A stretch of DNA of 64,000 bases from Ascochyta rabiei (GCF_004011695.2 NC_082414.1:1240001-1304000), one strand, 5' to 3'. Counted from the stretch's first letter, positions 1-10,293 are shown. Made by a program: numbers and translations. Notes: generated by a model from the sequence alone, not told the origin.

Positions 1-593
1 CGAAGTAGCCGGTGCGATCAAGGGAACGTAGGAAAGGCCGTAGCTGCGGCAGAAGTTCCTGAAGCGCAGGGCTTCCTCGGGGGGCAAGTCGACCATGATG
101 AATCCGTTGGCGCCCGCCTCCTTGGCGTCCTGGAGCATCTTCTCCTCGCCGTAGCTCAGCAGAGGGTTGTAGTATCCCATCAGCATAACGGGGGCCTTGA
201 GGCCGCGCTTCCTCGCATCGCGAATCATCTGGAGGACGTCGGAGGTGTTGACGCCGTTCTTCAGGGCTTGCGTGTTGGCGGTCTGGATCGTGGGGCCGTC
301 GGCGATGGGGTCGGTGAAGGGCATTCCAAGCTCAATGATGTCTGCACAAGTCAATCGACTGATTCCTGCGCTATTGTTGCTGCTCGTGTGAGTCGTGCGT
401 ACCTGCACCACCGGCTTCCATGCCCAGCATGATGTCGGGCGTCTCTTGGGCAGTAGGGTAACCTGCTGTCACATACGTGACGAGGGCGGACTGGATCACC
501 GTTGTCAGCACTCATGCTCGCGACGATTGGGCTTCATCGTCTTACCCTGCCCTCCTTCTTGCATTGTGCAAACGTCTTCTTAATGTGCTCCAT
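1..593 (-). CDS. TRP5: Bifunctional tryptophan synthase, N-terminal (alpha) part, cut by window edge
   Basis: Last steps of tryptophan synthesis: the alpha domain cleaves indole-3-glycerol phosphate, and the beta domain, outside the window, joins indole to serine. I read three exons on the minus strand: 593-546, 490-403 and 341-1. Introns 545-491 and 402-342 have GTAAG and GTACG donors. The spliced protein begins MEHIKKTFAQCKKEGR, then SALVTYVTAGYPTAQE, then IIELGMPFTDPIADGP, which holds the catalytic Glu and Asp of TrpA. MGYYNPLLSYGEE and MVDLPPEEALRF follow. Fungal TRP5 proteins have the same N-terminus and an alpha-beta fusion; the fusion itself is assumed here because the beta part lies beyond position 1. 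Start chosen at ATG 593-591, which fits the family length. Confidence 0.95.
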
Positions 594-676
594 CGTGGGT
601 TCTTGATCGAGTGCGTAGGAAAACTTGTCTGGCAGGCCGTAAAGGCGAATTGACCTCTATAAGGTGCAAGTAAACG

Positions 677-698
677 TGAGTCACGTTCGGGTGATTCA
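677..698. promoter_or_regulatory. Two Gcn4/CPC1-type elements upstream of TRP5
   Basis: TGAGTCA at 677-683 is the perfect 7-bp Gcn4/CPC1 palindrome. TGATTCA at 692-698 differs by one base. They lie about 84 and 99 bases upstream of the TRP5 start codon. In fungi this site mediates general (cross-pathway) control of amino acid genes, so the position fits; binding is inferred. Confidence 0.6.
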
Positions 699-1202
699 GA
701 GTTGTCGGAGAAATTGGAGTTGCAGGGCTGTGATGAGTCGTCCATTCATATTTATTGATGCCGAAGGCGGAGAGTCGGAGGCGGTCGAATCTAGCCCCGC
801 ACTAGCCTGATTCTGCCATGTATCGACTGTCATCCCTTTGACAGGGCAGCCTCAAAACCAGTCTCTATTGTCCAGCAGAGAGCTTGTGCCACATTCCTCA
901 TTCCTGTCTGCATGAAGACTGGCCTCGCTCTCAGCCCTCACACGCACAAGACCCAAAGAATCATTTTCGCCCTCTGACGTCACTTTCGTCGTGCGATCAT
1001 GAGCATGTCGATGAGACTCGAGCATCGAGGGTAAATTTTCTCGCAGTGTTCGAGGCAAAATCCTGCAAGTAGGTGTATAGGTAGGCCGAGGGAAAGATAG
1101 ATGTACAACTCCCCGCATCTCACACCTATTCGATGCCCTCTCTCGCCTTGGGTTGTCGTTTTCAGCGCACAACTCGGCTTGCAACAGTCGTCTCGCAGTG
1201 TA
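699..1202. other. Intergenic, no gene seen
   Basis: Lies between the TRP5 promoter sites and the 3' end of the downstream cysteine-rich gene. Several overlapping ORFs on both strands have no recognisable motif or splice pattern. Confidence 0.5.
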
Positions 1203-1871
1203 TCACAGTCCGAAGTTGGAGCGTAGTGTACCCCAGACAGGATCAAAGTACCTCCCAAAGCCTCTGATCTCACACATACGATTGAAGCATCGCTGACACA
1301 AGCCGTTCTTCTCCCTTCTTCTGCCACATTGTCCATGTCTCCTTGGGTCCTTCTCCCAGTGCGGATCTGGGTCTCCACACTCGTCCAACGGTCCAATTCT
1401 CCAATTGCGGTCAGCCAACCTCATCAATCGTTGGTCCTCAAACACACAGGGGAACCCAAGTCTGTCTCCATCGAATAGTTCGAGCCAAGCGCAGCGTTGC
1501 TCCTGAGCTTTGTGGTAGCACCGTGCGCAAAGCTGCCCACGATGGCGCACTGTGCCACATAGCCGAGCATCTTCAGGGTTGAAGCTACGCCTCCACGTGT
1601 CGAGACGGTGCTCCGGGTCCTTGCAGGCGCAGAGATAGGACCATTCTTTGCTAATGCGTTCGTTGCTGTCGTGCTGGAGTTGACGCATGTAGTCATCAAT
1701 GAGACGGTACAGATGACTCTTGTCAGGTTGCAACGATGCCTTTTTGTACAGAGCATCAAAGCTCAAATTCTTGCACCAGGAACAAATGTCTGGACCTCTT
1801 TCTTGTCCCTTGGGACGAGAGTCGCAGGCAGTTCCCAAAGCGCAACAATATCTCGGCGGTGGTGCCAGCAT
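1203..1871 (-). CDS. Cysteine-rich protein B, unknown family (222 aa)
   Basis: I do not recognise this protein. It is an intronless 222-residue ORF from ATG 1871-1869. Cysteines sit at 10, 16, 30, 33 (C-x5-C-x13-C-x2-C), then 105, 115, 118 and 182, 192, 195, two copies of C-x9-C-x2-C. Each copy is preceded by a basic stretch (VRHRGQ, RRREKNG). A motif like YLCxxxDP opens the module. The neighbouring ORF at 1963-2490 has the same N-terminal and C-x9-C-x2-C spacing, so the two are tandem paralogues. No signal peptide or membrane segment is visible. CxxC pairs in this arrangement suggest zinc binding, which is inference. In-frame stops (TGA, TAA) lie just upstream of the chosen ATG. Confidence 0.6.
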   Translation of the reverse strand: MLAPPPRYCCALGTACDSRPKGQERGPDICSWCKNLSFDALYKKASLQPDKSHLYRLIDDYMRQLQHDSNERISKEWSYLCACKDPEHRLDTWRRSFNPEDARLCGTVRHRGQLCARCYHKAQEQRCAWLELFDGDRLGFPCVFEDQRLMRLADRNWRIGPLDECGDPDPHWEKDPRRHGQCGRRREKNGLCQRCFNRMCEIRGFGRYFDPVWGTLRSNFGL

Positions 1872-1962
1872 ATTTTATCAGTCGTTGGGCTATTGACTTC
1901 TTCGTTAGTAGGGCACAGTGCAGCGGAGAGGATACTTACCGGCCAGCGGCGACCTTTCAGCT

Positions 1963-2490
1963 TCAATATAAGATTTCGTTGTAGCCTTCGACATCATCGT
2001 CCTCTTCGTCCTCCGATCCTACCGACCTCGACGACACGACTTTGTCTGCCTCTTCATGACATAGCCCGCTCGGCGTGAAGTATTGTACGATGCCGATTTT
2101 TTGCAGACGCCGCCTCCAGCACCTTGTGCAAGCTGTCCCTTTCCGGCGGACGACTTTGCAGGTGAGACTGGTGCCCCGAAGGTTCAGATCAGGCCTTCGC
2201 CACCTACAGTACTGCAAATCTGGATCCTCAAAGGCGCAGAGGTAGCGACTGTGTGCTTCGATATTTTGCTTCACGGTCTGCTTACGACGAATCTCTTCGT
2301 CAATAAGAGAGAGTGATGCGTAGCTGTTGTAGGCCCAGGTCCGTAGTTGGTAAGGATCGTGTCGAGTAAGACAATCAGTGCAAATATGATGAGGGTTGAA
2401 GACCTTCCGCCCGATGCCGAGACAGCTGCCTTGCGATATACACTCAACGATTGGTGGGGGCTTGAAATTCACCCTAGGAATTGAAGACAT
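1963..2490 (-). CDS. Cysteine-rich protein A, unknown family (175 aa)
   Basis: Paralogue of the gene just downstream (1203-1871), 91 bases away on the same strand. It has 175 residues from ATG 2490-2488. Cysteines 17, 23, 37 and 40 repeat the C-x5-C-x13-C-x2-C spacing of its neighbour exactly, and 111, 121, 124 repeat C-x9-C-x2-C after VVRRKG. A LID motif near residue 63 also matches (RLIDDYMRQ versus SLIDEEIRR). The C-terminus is acidic (SVGSEDEEDDDVEG). Function unknown; a metal-binding nuclear or DNA-associated role is a guess from Cys pairs, basic patches and acidic tail. An intron-like GTAAGT...CTAAC...TAG segment lies at about 1939-1890, between the two ORFs. Confidence 0.6.
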   Translation of the reverse strand: MSSIPRVNFKPPPIVECISQGSCLGIGRKVFNPHHICTDCLTRHDPYQLRTWAYNSYASLSLIDEEIRRKQTVKQNIEAHSRYLCAFEDPDLQYCRWRRPDLNLRGTSLTCKVVRRKGTACTRCWRRRLQKIGIVQYFTPSGLCHEEADKVVSSRSVGSEDEEDDDVEGYNEILY

Positions 2491-2648
2491 AGGATCGCGA
2501 AGAAGCTCGGATGTCTGGACTCAGCTGGGGTTGACACGCTCCACTCTCTGCCGTGAGCTCGCGTCAATGCATGGACAACCACGTAATTGTCTGTCAGGAA
2601 CCAGGAGTCTCAGCAGGTTGACGTTGGTTCTGGTTTTGAGGGACCATA

Positions 2649-2927
2649 TTATTCTGTTGGTGGGAGTAACATTGCTCTGGTGGCACAGCGCTCTGTCGTG
2701 GCTAAGGAATAACCGAGAGTAGAGGTCCAGGTACGAAAGTAGCAAAAGTAGAGCCGGTGTTTCCTGTATGATTCGACTCGGCAAATACTGCAGCGTCTGA
2801 CGTACACACAGCTGCAAACACATTGAAAGAAGCTTTTGCTTGGCGCATTCGATATCCGACATGTTGGTCCAACGGGCGTCGATACGGTGTGTGAAACGCC
2901 TAGCTGATCGATGTGCGCCCGTATCAT
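2649..2927 (-). pseudogene. Possible broken third member of the cysteine-rich family
   Basis: Upstream of protein A on the same strand. A short frame contains QCVCSCVYVRRCSIC, whose outer cysteines again show C-x9-C-x2-C after a basic pair. An overlapping frame carries IECAKQKLLSMCLQLC. Neither frame gives a complete module, and no splice join restored one. It may be a decayed copy or chance Cys-rich reading. Low confidence. Confidence 0.2.
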
Positions 2928-2949
2928 GTCTGTTTGGGCAGCTCTTCAA

Positions 2950-4469
2950 GGGAGTAATCCATGGTTTCTGCGCTCGTGATGCGAATAGACCAAGCTATGG
3001 TCACCTCGAGGCTGACCCTCTGCGATTTACGGCACCAAATCCGACAGATTGGCAAGGTCAAAGCGGGACACCAAAAGCACCGTTGGGCTTGAGGGACGTT
3101 GATCAGCTCAGTCTCGAGTTCTCACTCGTCGCCACCAAAGTTTGCGGCTATATCCGAATGAGCCTGGAGGGACGCAAAGAGACCCACCGAGAGTCTCACC
3201 ACGACGATGAGCTGTTGGAAGGTATTACTGGGCGTCGGACCTGCTCTGAACTGGGCATCGTTCAATGCGAAGGGCCGTTGAGTGGTCAAAGGTCTTACGA
3301 TCATTAGTCGATGATGATGTAGCAACGCCCAGGTCCGTCCCTGGTCCCTCCGTTCAGACTGGCCAACACAGCCTCGTGCGGAGGCTAAAGCCGTTGTCGT
3401 CGACCTATTCTTTGCCGGGACAATGCGAGCGAACGCTGGCTGCAAGGGTGCATCAACTCATGATTAGGCCAAGTCGTGGTTAGGTCGTGAAAAGATGATC
3501 TGTCGTCGCCGAAACCTTGTAACTAGTAAACTTTGAATTTGGAATAACTCTAATATAGACCTTCTTTAGTTTCTAGTCCGGTTCTCTAGAAATACTACTT
3601 CTGGCTAGTTTTAACTTGAATCTTTTGAAATTTTGCCCAAAAATAGTGTATCCAACAACCCACACAAGCTTCGGAGAATGCGAGACTTTGGCAAGCTCGG
3701 TTTGGAAAGCAAAGCGTAGTCACCCCGGGCCGAGCGCAAAGTGTTTGAGGTTTCACTGCTCGAAGGAGGATCTGAACAAGGATCGTCTTCCACTTGACAG
3801 CCTTCGGGATTCTTGCTGTGGTGTGCGACAGGTATGTGGTCCGTCTAGCCCGACGATTCCTGAATCTTCACAGCTGAGCGCGATGCCTCGTGCGCAAAAC
3901 GAGCCAAACCAAACCAAACACGACTCGACACTCGGCTGCTGCCGTGGTACGTCACGACAGGCCAAAGACGATGTCGGTGTCTGAACTTCTCGGCGACTTT
4001 CTTAGTTAAGAAACCGACCTGACAGGTAGTGCACATGCTGATAGTAGTCCGCAGGCGATGGCCGGCAGTGATTCGCATGTGCGCACAGACTCTGCAAGGG
4101 GATGCGGTGTGTATTAGTTCCAGAAGTGGTGTTCGCGAGGTCGAGGATATGAAGCGGATGGGTGTCTGTAGCTATATACGTAGCCATCCTGGGGGAAAAA
4201 ATCCTCCATTTGCAGGAACGTGTTGGACGACCGGGTCCAAGGTGTAGCGTCTGTTTAGACGGGGTTCTTGGTTGCAAACACGACACGCGAGACATGAAGC
4301 CATTGTTAGAAAGCGTGTTATTCTATATTCTAGTCATTACGTTCGTTTGTCCAAGACGTGTCGCGCCCTGCAGATCCCACGGCAAGCTCGCACTGAGCAA
4401 AAGAAGAAGAAAGCCCTGTTCTATGTTGCTGAAAGAAAAAAGAAAGTCCCGGCGGCTGAGTGAGCGCGT
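2950..4469. other. Intergenic, no supported gene; AT-rich patch near 3500-3650
   Basis: Many short overlapping ORFs, none with recognisable motifs. The stretch 3500-3650 is clearly AT-richer than its surroundings and may be a decayed element, but I see no repeat ends. Confidence 0.4.
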
Positions 4470-5551
4470 TTACCGGGCGTTGTTCTGCGGCGCTGCGGTG
4501 GGCGGGCCGGTGGGCGTTGTGTAGCACTTGGTCATGCCGCCGTCGACGACAAAGTCGGTGCCGTTGACGAAGCTGCTCTCGTCGCTGGCGAGGAAGAGAA
4601 CGGCTTGGGCCTGCTCGATAGCTTCACCGAAGCGGCCGGTGGGGAAGTGGACTTCGCGGCGGTGGCGCTTCTCTGCATCGTCACCGAGCCAGTCCTGCAG
4701 GAGAGGCGTGCTGTGGTGGTTAGTATGGGGCGGTTATTGGGATGCTTGAATAGACGTACTTCAATGGCGCGGGGCACAGCGAGTTGAACCTGTAGCCCTC
4801 CCTGGCGTGCACCATGGCCAATTCCCTCGTCAGTGCCAGAACAGCGCCCTTGCTTGCTGTGTACGCCAGCTGGGGTGTGGCGGAGCCGACGAGACCGACG
4901 ACGCTGGCAGTGTTGATGACGCTGGCCTTCTTCTTTCCGTGCTTGCGGAAGCTCAGAACGGCGTGCTTGCTGCCGAACCATACACCCTTGACGTTGATGG
5001 CCTGGGTCAGATCCCAGATCTTCTCTGGTGTGTTGACGGCGTCGTCGTCGTCGGCGTGCATTATGCCGGCGTTGTTGAAGATGATGTCTAGGCCGCCCCA
5101 GGCGTCAACGTGTGCGATCATGGCCTCGATGTCACTTTCCTTGGAGACATCGCAGATCTTGGTCTCGACCTTGAGGTCTTTGGCGGCCGGGACTACTTCG
5201 CGGAGCTTGGCCAGGGCCTTTTCCAGTGCTGGGCCGGAGATGTCAGAGAGGAGGACATTGGCGCCCTCACGTGCAAAAAGGATCGATGTCTCCAGTCCGA
5301 TGCCGCTACGCGGTGTTAGTAGCCGTTCAGGACACAGTCGTCATGAGTGGATAGGTTCATTTCCCAGCTCTTTCACTTTCTCTTTCTCTTTCCCTGGCTC
5401 CGAACGCCCCATTCTCAAGCTTCTCTTTCAGATTTTGTGTCGGTTGGCCATTGGCGAGGCAGAAAGTGCAGAGCTCCAGCAACACGCAAGATGACGGCAC
5501 TTACCCAGCAGCGCCGGTGACGATAGCGTTCTTTCCTTCAAGACGGCCCAT
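4470..5551 (-). CDS. Classical short-chain dehydrogenase/reductase (SDR)
   Basis: NAD(P)-dependent oxidoreductase; substrate unknown. Exons on the minus strand: 5551-5505, 5305-4760, 4710-4470. Introns 5504-5306 (GTAAGT donor, CTAAC branch site) and 4759-4711 (GTACGT). Splicing restores the Rossmann motif TGAAGGIG across the first junction. Further motifs are NNAGIM, the catalytic Ser in [13 protein letters not shown] (Tyr and Lys), and a C-terminal [14 protein letters not shown] typical of FabG-like SDRs. Product about 277 residues, normal for the family. Divergent from the glutamine-synthetase-like gene. Many Ascomycota paralogues are annotated as hydroxysteroid or levodione reductases; I cannot choose among them. 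Confidence 0.9.
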
Positions 5552-5761
5552 GTTGAATCTGCAGAATCTCAAAGTTGAAGTGGGAGGGGTAGAGGGGTGG
5601 TATCAGAGTTCTGCCGGGGCGTTAGAGGCGAAGTTTGAAGTTTTATGGTCACGATGGTTCATATGACTAATATGAACATGGCAGAAGCGTCATGTCGGTT
5701 TATCAACGGGGAAGGTGTGCCAGCGCAGCACCAACGCTCGGAGTCGCGTACCTGTGACTAC

Positions 5762-5796
5762 GGAGGTGGTTGTGGAGGTTGTGGAGGTTGTGGAGA
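5762..5796. repeat. GGAGGTTGT-type 9-bp short tandem repeat
   Basis: About three to four copies of a 9-base GGTTGTGGA unit, in the SDR upstream region. Confidence 0.8.
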
Positions 5797-6215
5797 GAAT
5801 GGGGGCGGCGTTTGGAGCGTCAGTCACGGTGTATAGGGAGTTATCGGGGGGTGACGGGTCGGTGAGCCTGAAGGGACCCGTAGCGAAGTCGGCGTGGGCT
5901 GATAGATAGTGGACGATAAGGGACCATGTCATGTCCGTCATGTCGGCGAAGGAAGGCGCGCAGCTCAGGGATGAAAGCGTCACAGGTGACAGCACACAGG
6001 GCAGAGCGGTCAGCGGTGAGAGCGTCCGAGGCCGTCGAGAAGCGTGGCTCTGTGCGCGAGCGCAGCTACAAGGCCTTGTCACAGCTGCGTAAGGGAGAGC
6101 ATGGTGTGGCACAGAGAGCGAGACCGAGGATACCCCGCCACGGCATCACAACAGCGAGGTCGGAGGGCATCACGATTGTCGCTTTGGAGTGTATGGAAGA
6201 GTGTGGACATGTACT

Positions 6216-6216
<1 letters not shown>

Positions 6217-6248
<32 letters not shown>
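6217..6248. repeat. (GT)16 microsatellite
   Basis: Uninterrupted GT dinucleotide run of 32 bases, followed by a looser GT-rich tail to about 6290. Confidence 0.97.
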
Positions 6249-6255
<7 letters not shown>

Positions 6256-6499
6256 GGTGGGTGAGATGTGATTGTGTGTGCGTGTGTGAAGCGTGTCTGC
6301 GCAGGCATGCGCTGCTATATACCTGCAGGCTGCAAAGCGTCGCGCCACTTCCACCTCCACTTGCTCTTGCACTCCCTTCCACTTGCAGCCGCAGATGCGC
6401 CCCCCCCCCCACGTCATTCGCCCCGCCATGCCTCCGCTCAGCTATCGCGGCTATCGCGTGCACGTCTGCAGTGGAAAACCTGGCGGCGCTGTCTTTGGC

Positions 6500-6531
6500 T
6501 GTTGGTCTGTTGGTCTGTTGGTCTGTTGGTC
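6500..6531. repeat. 8-bp TGTTGGTC x4 tandem repeat
   Basis: Four perfect copies of TGTTGGTC about 170 bases upstream of the glutamine-synthetase-like start codon, probably in its promoter or 5' leader. Confidence 0.95.
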
Positions 6532-6699
6532 TTATTCTTTGCACAGTAGGTCGTTCATCTCTAAGCCACTGCTTGTTGGTCTTGTTCTCCAGCTCGTTCA
6601 TCTCTAGGTCACTGGTCTCGGGGTTTTGGTTGTTGGTCTTGACACCACCGGCCCTCTTGAACAGCACCGTCTCCACCTCTCCCTACACCCACCGACACC

Positions 6700-8212
6700 A
6701 TGGCCGCGGACAAGCCCGTGACGGTCGAGTCTCTGCCCGAGCTCCTCAAGGACGATGTCGCCGTCAAGGTGGCCGGCATCGACGTCGACGGCATGCTGCG
6801 CGGAAAGCTCATGGCCAAGAAGAAGTTCCTGTCCATTGCCAGCGACGGCTTCGGCTTCTGCAGCGTCGTCTTTGGCTGGGACATGCACGACCAGACCTAC
6901 TTCCGCGAGCTCGGCGTGTCCAACAAGGAGAACGGCTACCGCGACCTGATCGCCATCCCGGACCTGTCTTCGTTCCGCCGCATTCCCTGGGAGAACAACG
7001 TGCCCTTCTTCCTCGTCTCCTTCCACGACCCGGACACGCACGACTCCCTGTACGCATGCCCCCGAAGCCTCCTGAGGCGCACCGTCGACAAGCTCAGGCA
7101 CAGCGGCTACGGCGCCATGGCCGGCGCCGAGTACGAGTTCTACCAGTTCAGGGCCCCGCAGACACACGACGGACCCGAGCGCAACTCGAGCGGCACCGCC
7201 ACCTTCTTGAGAAACAACCCCGTGAACGCGCTGCCCAGTCTCACAGAGGGCATGTTTGGCTACAGCATCACACGCACCGTGCACAACCAGGACTACTTCT
7301 ACGGCATCTTCGACGCCTGTGAGCGCTTCAACTGCGGCATCGAGGGATGGCACACCGAGTCTGGGCCGGGTGTGTTTGAAGCGGTAAGCATGCCTCGTGT
7401 CGCCCTCGCACCCATCCACTGACAGCAAGGTCCAACAGGCCCTCCAATTCGGCGAAATCAGCGCCATGGCAGACAAGGCCTCGCTCTTCAAGCTCGTCGT
7501 CAAGTCGCTCGGCTCCCAGTACGGCATCACGCCCTGCTTCATGGCCAAGCCGCGCGAGGGCCTGCCGGGCAACAGCGGGCACATGCACGTTTCCCTAGTC
7601 GACCAGGCCGGCAAGAACCTGTTTGCGCGCGACGAAGAGGACACCAACGCGCCCTACGCCGACATCCGGCACCTCAGCGACCTGGGCCGGCATTTCCTCG
7701 CCGGCCTCATCGACGGCCTGCCGGACATGATGCCCATCCTCGCGCCCAACGTCAACTCGTACAAGCGGCTGGTCGAGAACTTCTGGGCCCCCGTGACCGT
7801 CTCGTGGGGGCTCGAGCACCGCGCCGCCTCGATCCGACTGATAGCGCCGCCCACGGCCAGCCCAAAAGCCACGCGCTTCGAGGTCCGCGTCCCCGGCGCC
7901 GACACCAACCCGCACTTTGTCCTGGCCGCCATCCTCGCCCTGGGCTGGCGCGGCATCGAGAAGAAGATGGCCATCACCATCCCCCCGCTCGGCAAAGGCG
8001 AGGACGTCGGCGGCGCGGCCGACAAAGGCGAGCGCCTGGCCAAGAGCCTCAAGGAGGCGACGGACAAGTTTATGCGCGAGGACAGCGTGGCGAGGGAGGT
8101 GTTTGGCGATGCGTTTGTGGACCATTTTGGCGGGACGAGGCAGCATGAGATTAGGCTGTGGGACGAGGCCGTTACCGATTGGGAGGTGAGGCGCTATATC
8201 GAGACGGTGTAG
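6700..8212 (+). CDS. Glutamine-synthetase-like (GS-I/FluG-type) ligase, 485 aa
   Basis: ATP-dependent gamma-glutamyl ligase fold. Exons 6700-7383 and 7439-8212; intron donor GTAAGC, acceptor CAACAG, and splicing gives GPGVFEA-ALQFGEISA. Family motifs: AGAEYEFYQF (catalytic Glu), GNSGHMHVSL (the NxGxHxH ammonium/ATP site), and RFEVRVPGADTNPH with an upstream Arg-rich segment (EHRAASIRLI). At 485 residues it matches the bacterial-type GS-I-like fungal paralogues, not eukaryotic GS-II (about 360). The true substrate may be glutamine synthesis, a gamma-glutamyl-polyamine or a FluG-like product; sequence alone does not decide. The start CACCATGG has a good context. Converges on the aldehyde dehydrogenase. 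Confidence 0.9.
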
Positions 8213-8261
8213 ACTCGCAACGGGTGTGATTTGTTATGCATTATGATACCAGATACATGCA

Positions 8262-8333
8262 GATACTGATACGGATACACATACAGACACTGATACGGAT
8301 ACATATACAGATATTGATACTGACACATATACA
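8262..8333. repeat. About 24-bp GATAC-rich minisatellite, about 3 copies
   Basis: Imperfect units of GATACTGATACGGATACACA type lie between the convergent stop codons of the GS-like and aldehyde dehydrogenase genes, so within one or both 3' UTRs. Confidence 0.8.
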
Positions 8334-8409
8334 AAAAAGATACAAGAGAAAAGATACGACTTTAGGTACAGGTACGTGAATCTAGAGTAGCGTTTCAAGA
8401 CGTCATTGG

Positions 8410-10276
8410 CTACATCCCCACGACACCCCTCAAGCCCCTCAGCTTCCCCCTCCAGTCTGGGGCATACCCCAACCACACAATGCCCTGCGCCATGCTCCAC
8501 GCCCTCTCTCCAGCCCCGCTGCCTCGCAGCGGAATGTCCATGGGCGGCGGGATGCTCGTCTTGACGCCGGGCCAGCGATCGCGCGTGACAGCCTTCTGGT
8601 TGCACAGGCTGCGCAGACCCTCTTTGCCCGCAAAGCGACCGTAGCCGCTGCCCTTGACGCCGCCAAAGGGGAGCTGCACCATGTAGGTGACGGCAAAGTC
8701 GTTGACGGCCACCATGCCGGCGTGCACGTCGCGCACGACGCGCTCGAGGTCGGCTGTCGCCGTGCCGTAGACGCTGGCGCCCAGCGCGTAGACGGTGCTG
8801 TTTGCGATCTCGATGGCGTTGGTGACCGAGGTGGCGCGCATGAGCAGGAAGACGGGGGCGAAGAGCTCCGTCTGCGCTATCTTCATGTCCGGCGTCACGT
8901 CAGCGAGGAAGGTGGGCGTAAAGTAGTGGCCGCTCGGGTGGTCTGGGTGTGTGTAGCGCTTGCCGCCGGCGAGGAGGCGTGCGCCGTGGTCGACGGCGTC
9001 TTGGATCAGGGCCTCGAGGTTGTCGAAGCCGGCGGAAGATATCGAGGCGCCTACGTCGACGGGCGTGTCCGGCGAGGCGGTGAGGATGGAGCCGGGCTTC
9101 AGGGCGCGGATCTTGGGGGTGAGATGGTCGATAAGACGGTCGTGGACGTTGGGTAGGGCGACGACGCGCTCGATGCCGATGCAGTTCTGGCCGGCGGACT
9201 GGAAGGTGCCGCGCATGAGGATGCTGGCGACGCGCCTGAAGTCGCCGTCGGACAGGTCGTCGAGCACGATGGCCGGGTCTTTGCCGCCGAGCTCGACACA
9301 CACAGGCGTCAGGGCTCTGGCGGCCGATGCGCAGACGAGGTGGGCGACGGGGCGCGAGCCGATGAAGGTGATGTGGGCGATGTCCGGGTGCGAGGTCAGG
9401 TGGTCGGCGACGTGAGGCCAGCAGACGAGCGACTGAACAATGTCGGGCGAGTGGCCGCACACCTCGAGGGCGCGGGTGGCGATGGAGGCAAAGTACGACG
9501 ACGACCAGGCGGTGGCCTCGGAGCCCTTGACGACGATGGCATTGCCGGCGAAGATGGAGGCGATGATGGGCGAGAGCAGATTGTGGAAGACGTAGTTCCA
9601 AGACACGCAGGCGGCGACGACGCCCAGCGGCTGGTACACGACCTCGTTCCACTTGTACGCCATGAGCAGGTTGGTGGGGCGGCGCTCGTTCTGCAGGCTC
9701 TCCTCGCCGTGGCGGATGGTCCAGCGCAGCTTCTCCGCCGTCACCAGGATCTCGCCCAGCGCGGCGTCGACCATGGTCTTGCCCGAGTCCAGACACGCCA
9801 CGCGCGCAATCGTCGCCTGGTTCTCGAGCAAGAAGCGGAGCATCGTGCGGAGAACGCGTCTGCGCTCGGCGAAGGTTGTGCGCGCCCACGGCACCTGCGC
9901 CGCCTTTGCTCTGGCGATGGCGCGGTCGATGCCTGCTGCTGTGGACGGGTGGACGTGCCCGAGAGCTTCACCCGTCGCGGGCGCGTAGCATTGGATGAGC
10001 GCCGAGCCCGAGACCTGGCCGCATCAGCATCAGCATCAGCATCAGCGTCAGCATCCAAAGGAAGATGGGGAGGGAGGGTCTCTGTGCGCCTCGTACCTTC
10101 AGCGTGGGCTCCTGGAGGACCACGCCCCTCCATCCCGGCTGTGCCTGCGCGGGCGGCGCGACACGGTACGGCACCGGCGCCTCTGCGTCTGTCCGCAGCA
10201 GCAGATACAGCAAGCAGAGCGTCACCGCACCCACAGCGCCGAGCGCATAGCCGCTGCACTCGTTCACGTGCTCCAT
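8410..10276 (-). CDS. MSC7: Membrane-anchored aldehyde dehydrogenase, MSC7-like (594 aa)
   Basis: Oxidises an aldehyde to the acid with NAD(P). Exons 10276-10097 and 10014-8410; the intron has a GTACG donor and GGCCAG acceptor. An N-terminal membrane segment (about residues 12-31, YALGAVGAVTLCLLYLLL) precedes the ALDH domain. Catalytic residues: Asn200 (SWNYVFHN), Glu301 (ELGGKDP) and Cys338 (GQNCIGIE). N-terminal anchor plus ALDH matches yeast Msc7 and its fungal orthologues, whose substrate is not well established. Start set at ATG 10276 (CACCATGG); further upstream only a TTG is in frame. Its intron carries a TGATGC hexamer run just before the acceptor. Confidence 0.9.
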
Positions 10277-10293
10277 GGTGCGCAATGGCTGTC

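Larger units (their letters stand above)
5552..6699. promoter_or_regulatory. Divergent intergenic region with simple repeats
   Basis: Separates two divergent genes (SDR and glutamine-synthetase-like), so it should hold both promoters. It contains several short tandem repeats (listed separately) and, at about 6550-6640, an imperfect direct repeat of TCGTTCATCTCTA followed by TTGTTGGTCTT. No credible gene. Confidence 0.45.

Noticed and set aside
1890..1939. Joining proteins A and B into one gene through an intron-like segment
   Set aside because: A stops before the donor, and TGA/TAA in frame precede B's ATG, so no continuous protein results.
5690..6112. 140-residue minus-strand ORF upstream of the SDR
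   Set aside because: Driven by the GGTTGT repeat and short repeats (TTSTTSTT); no protein-like composition.
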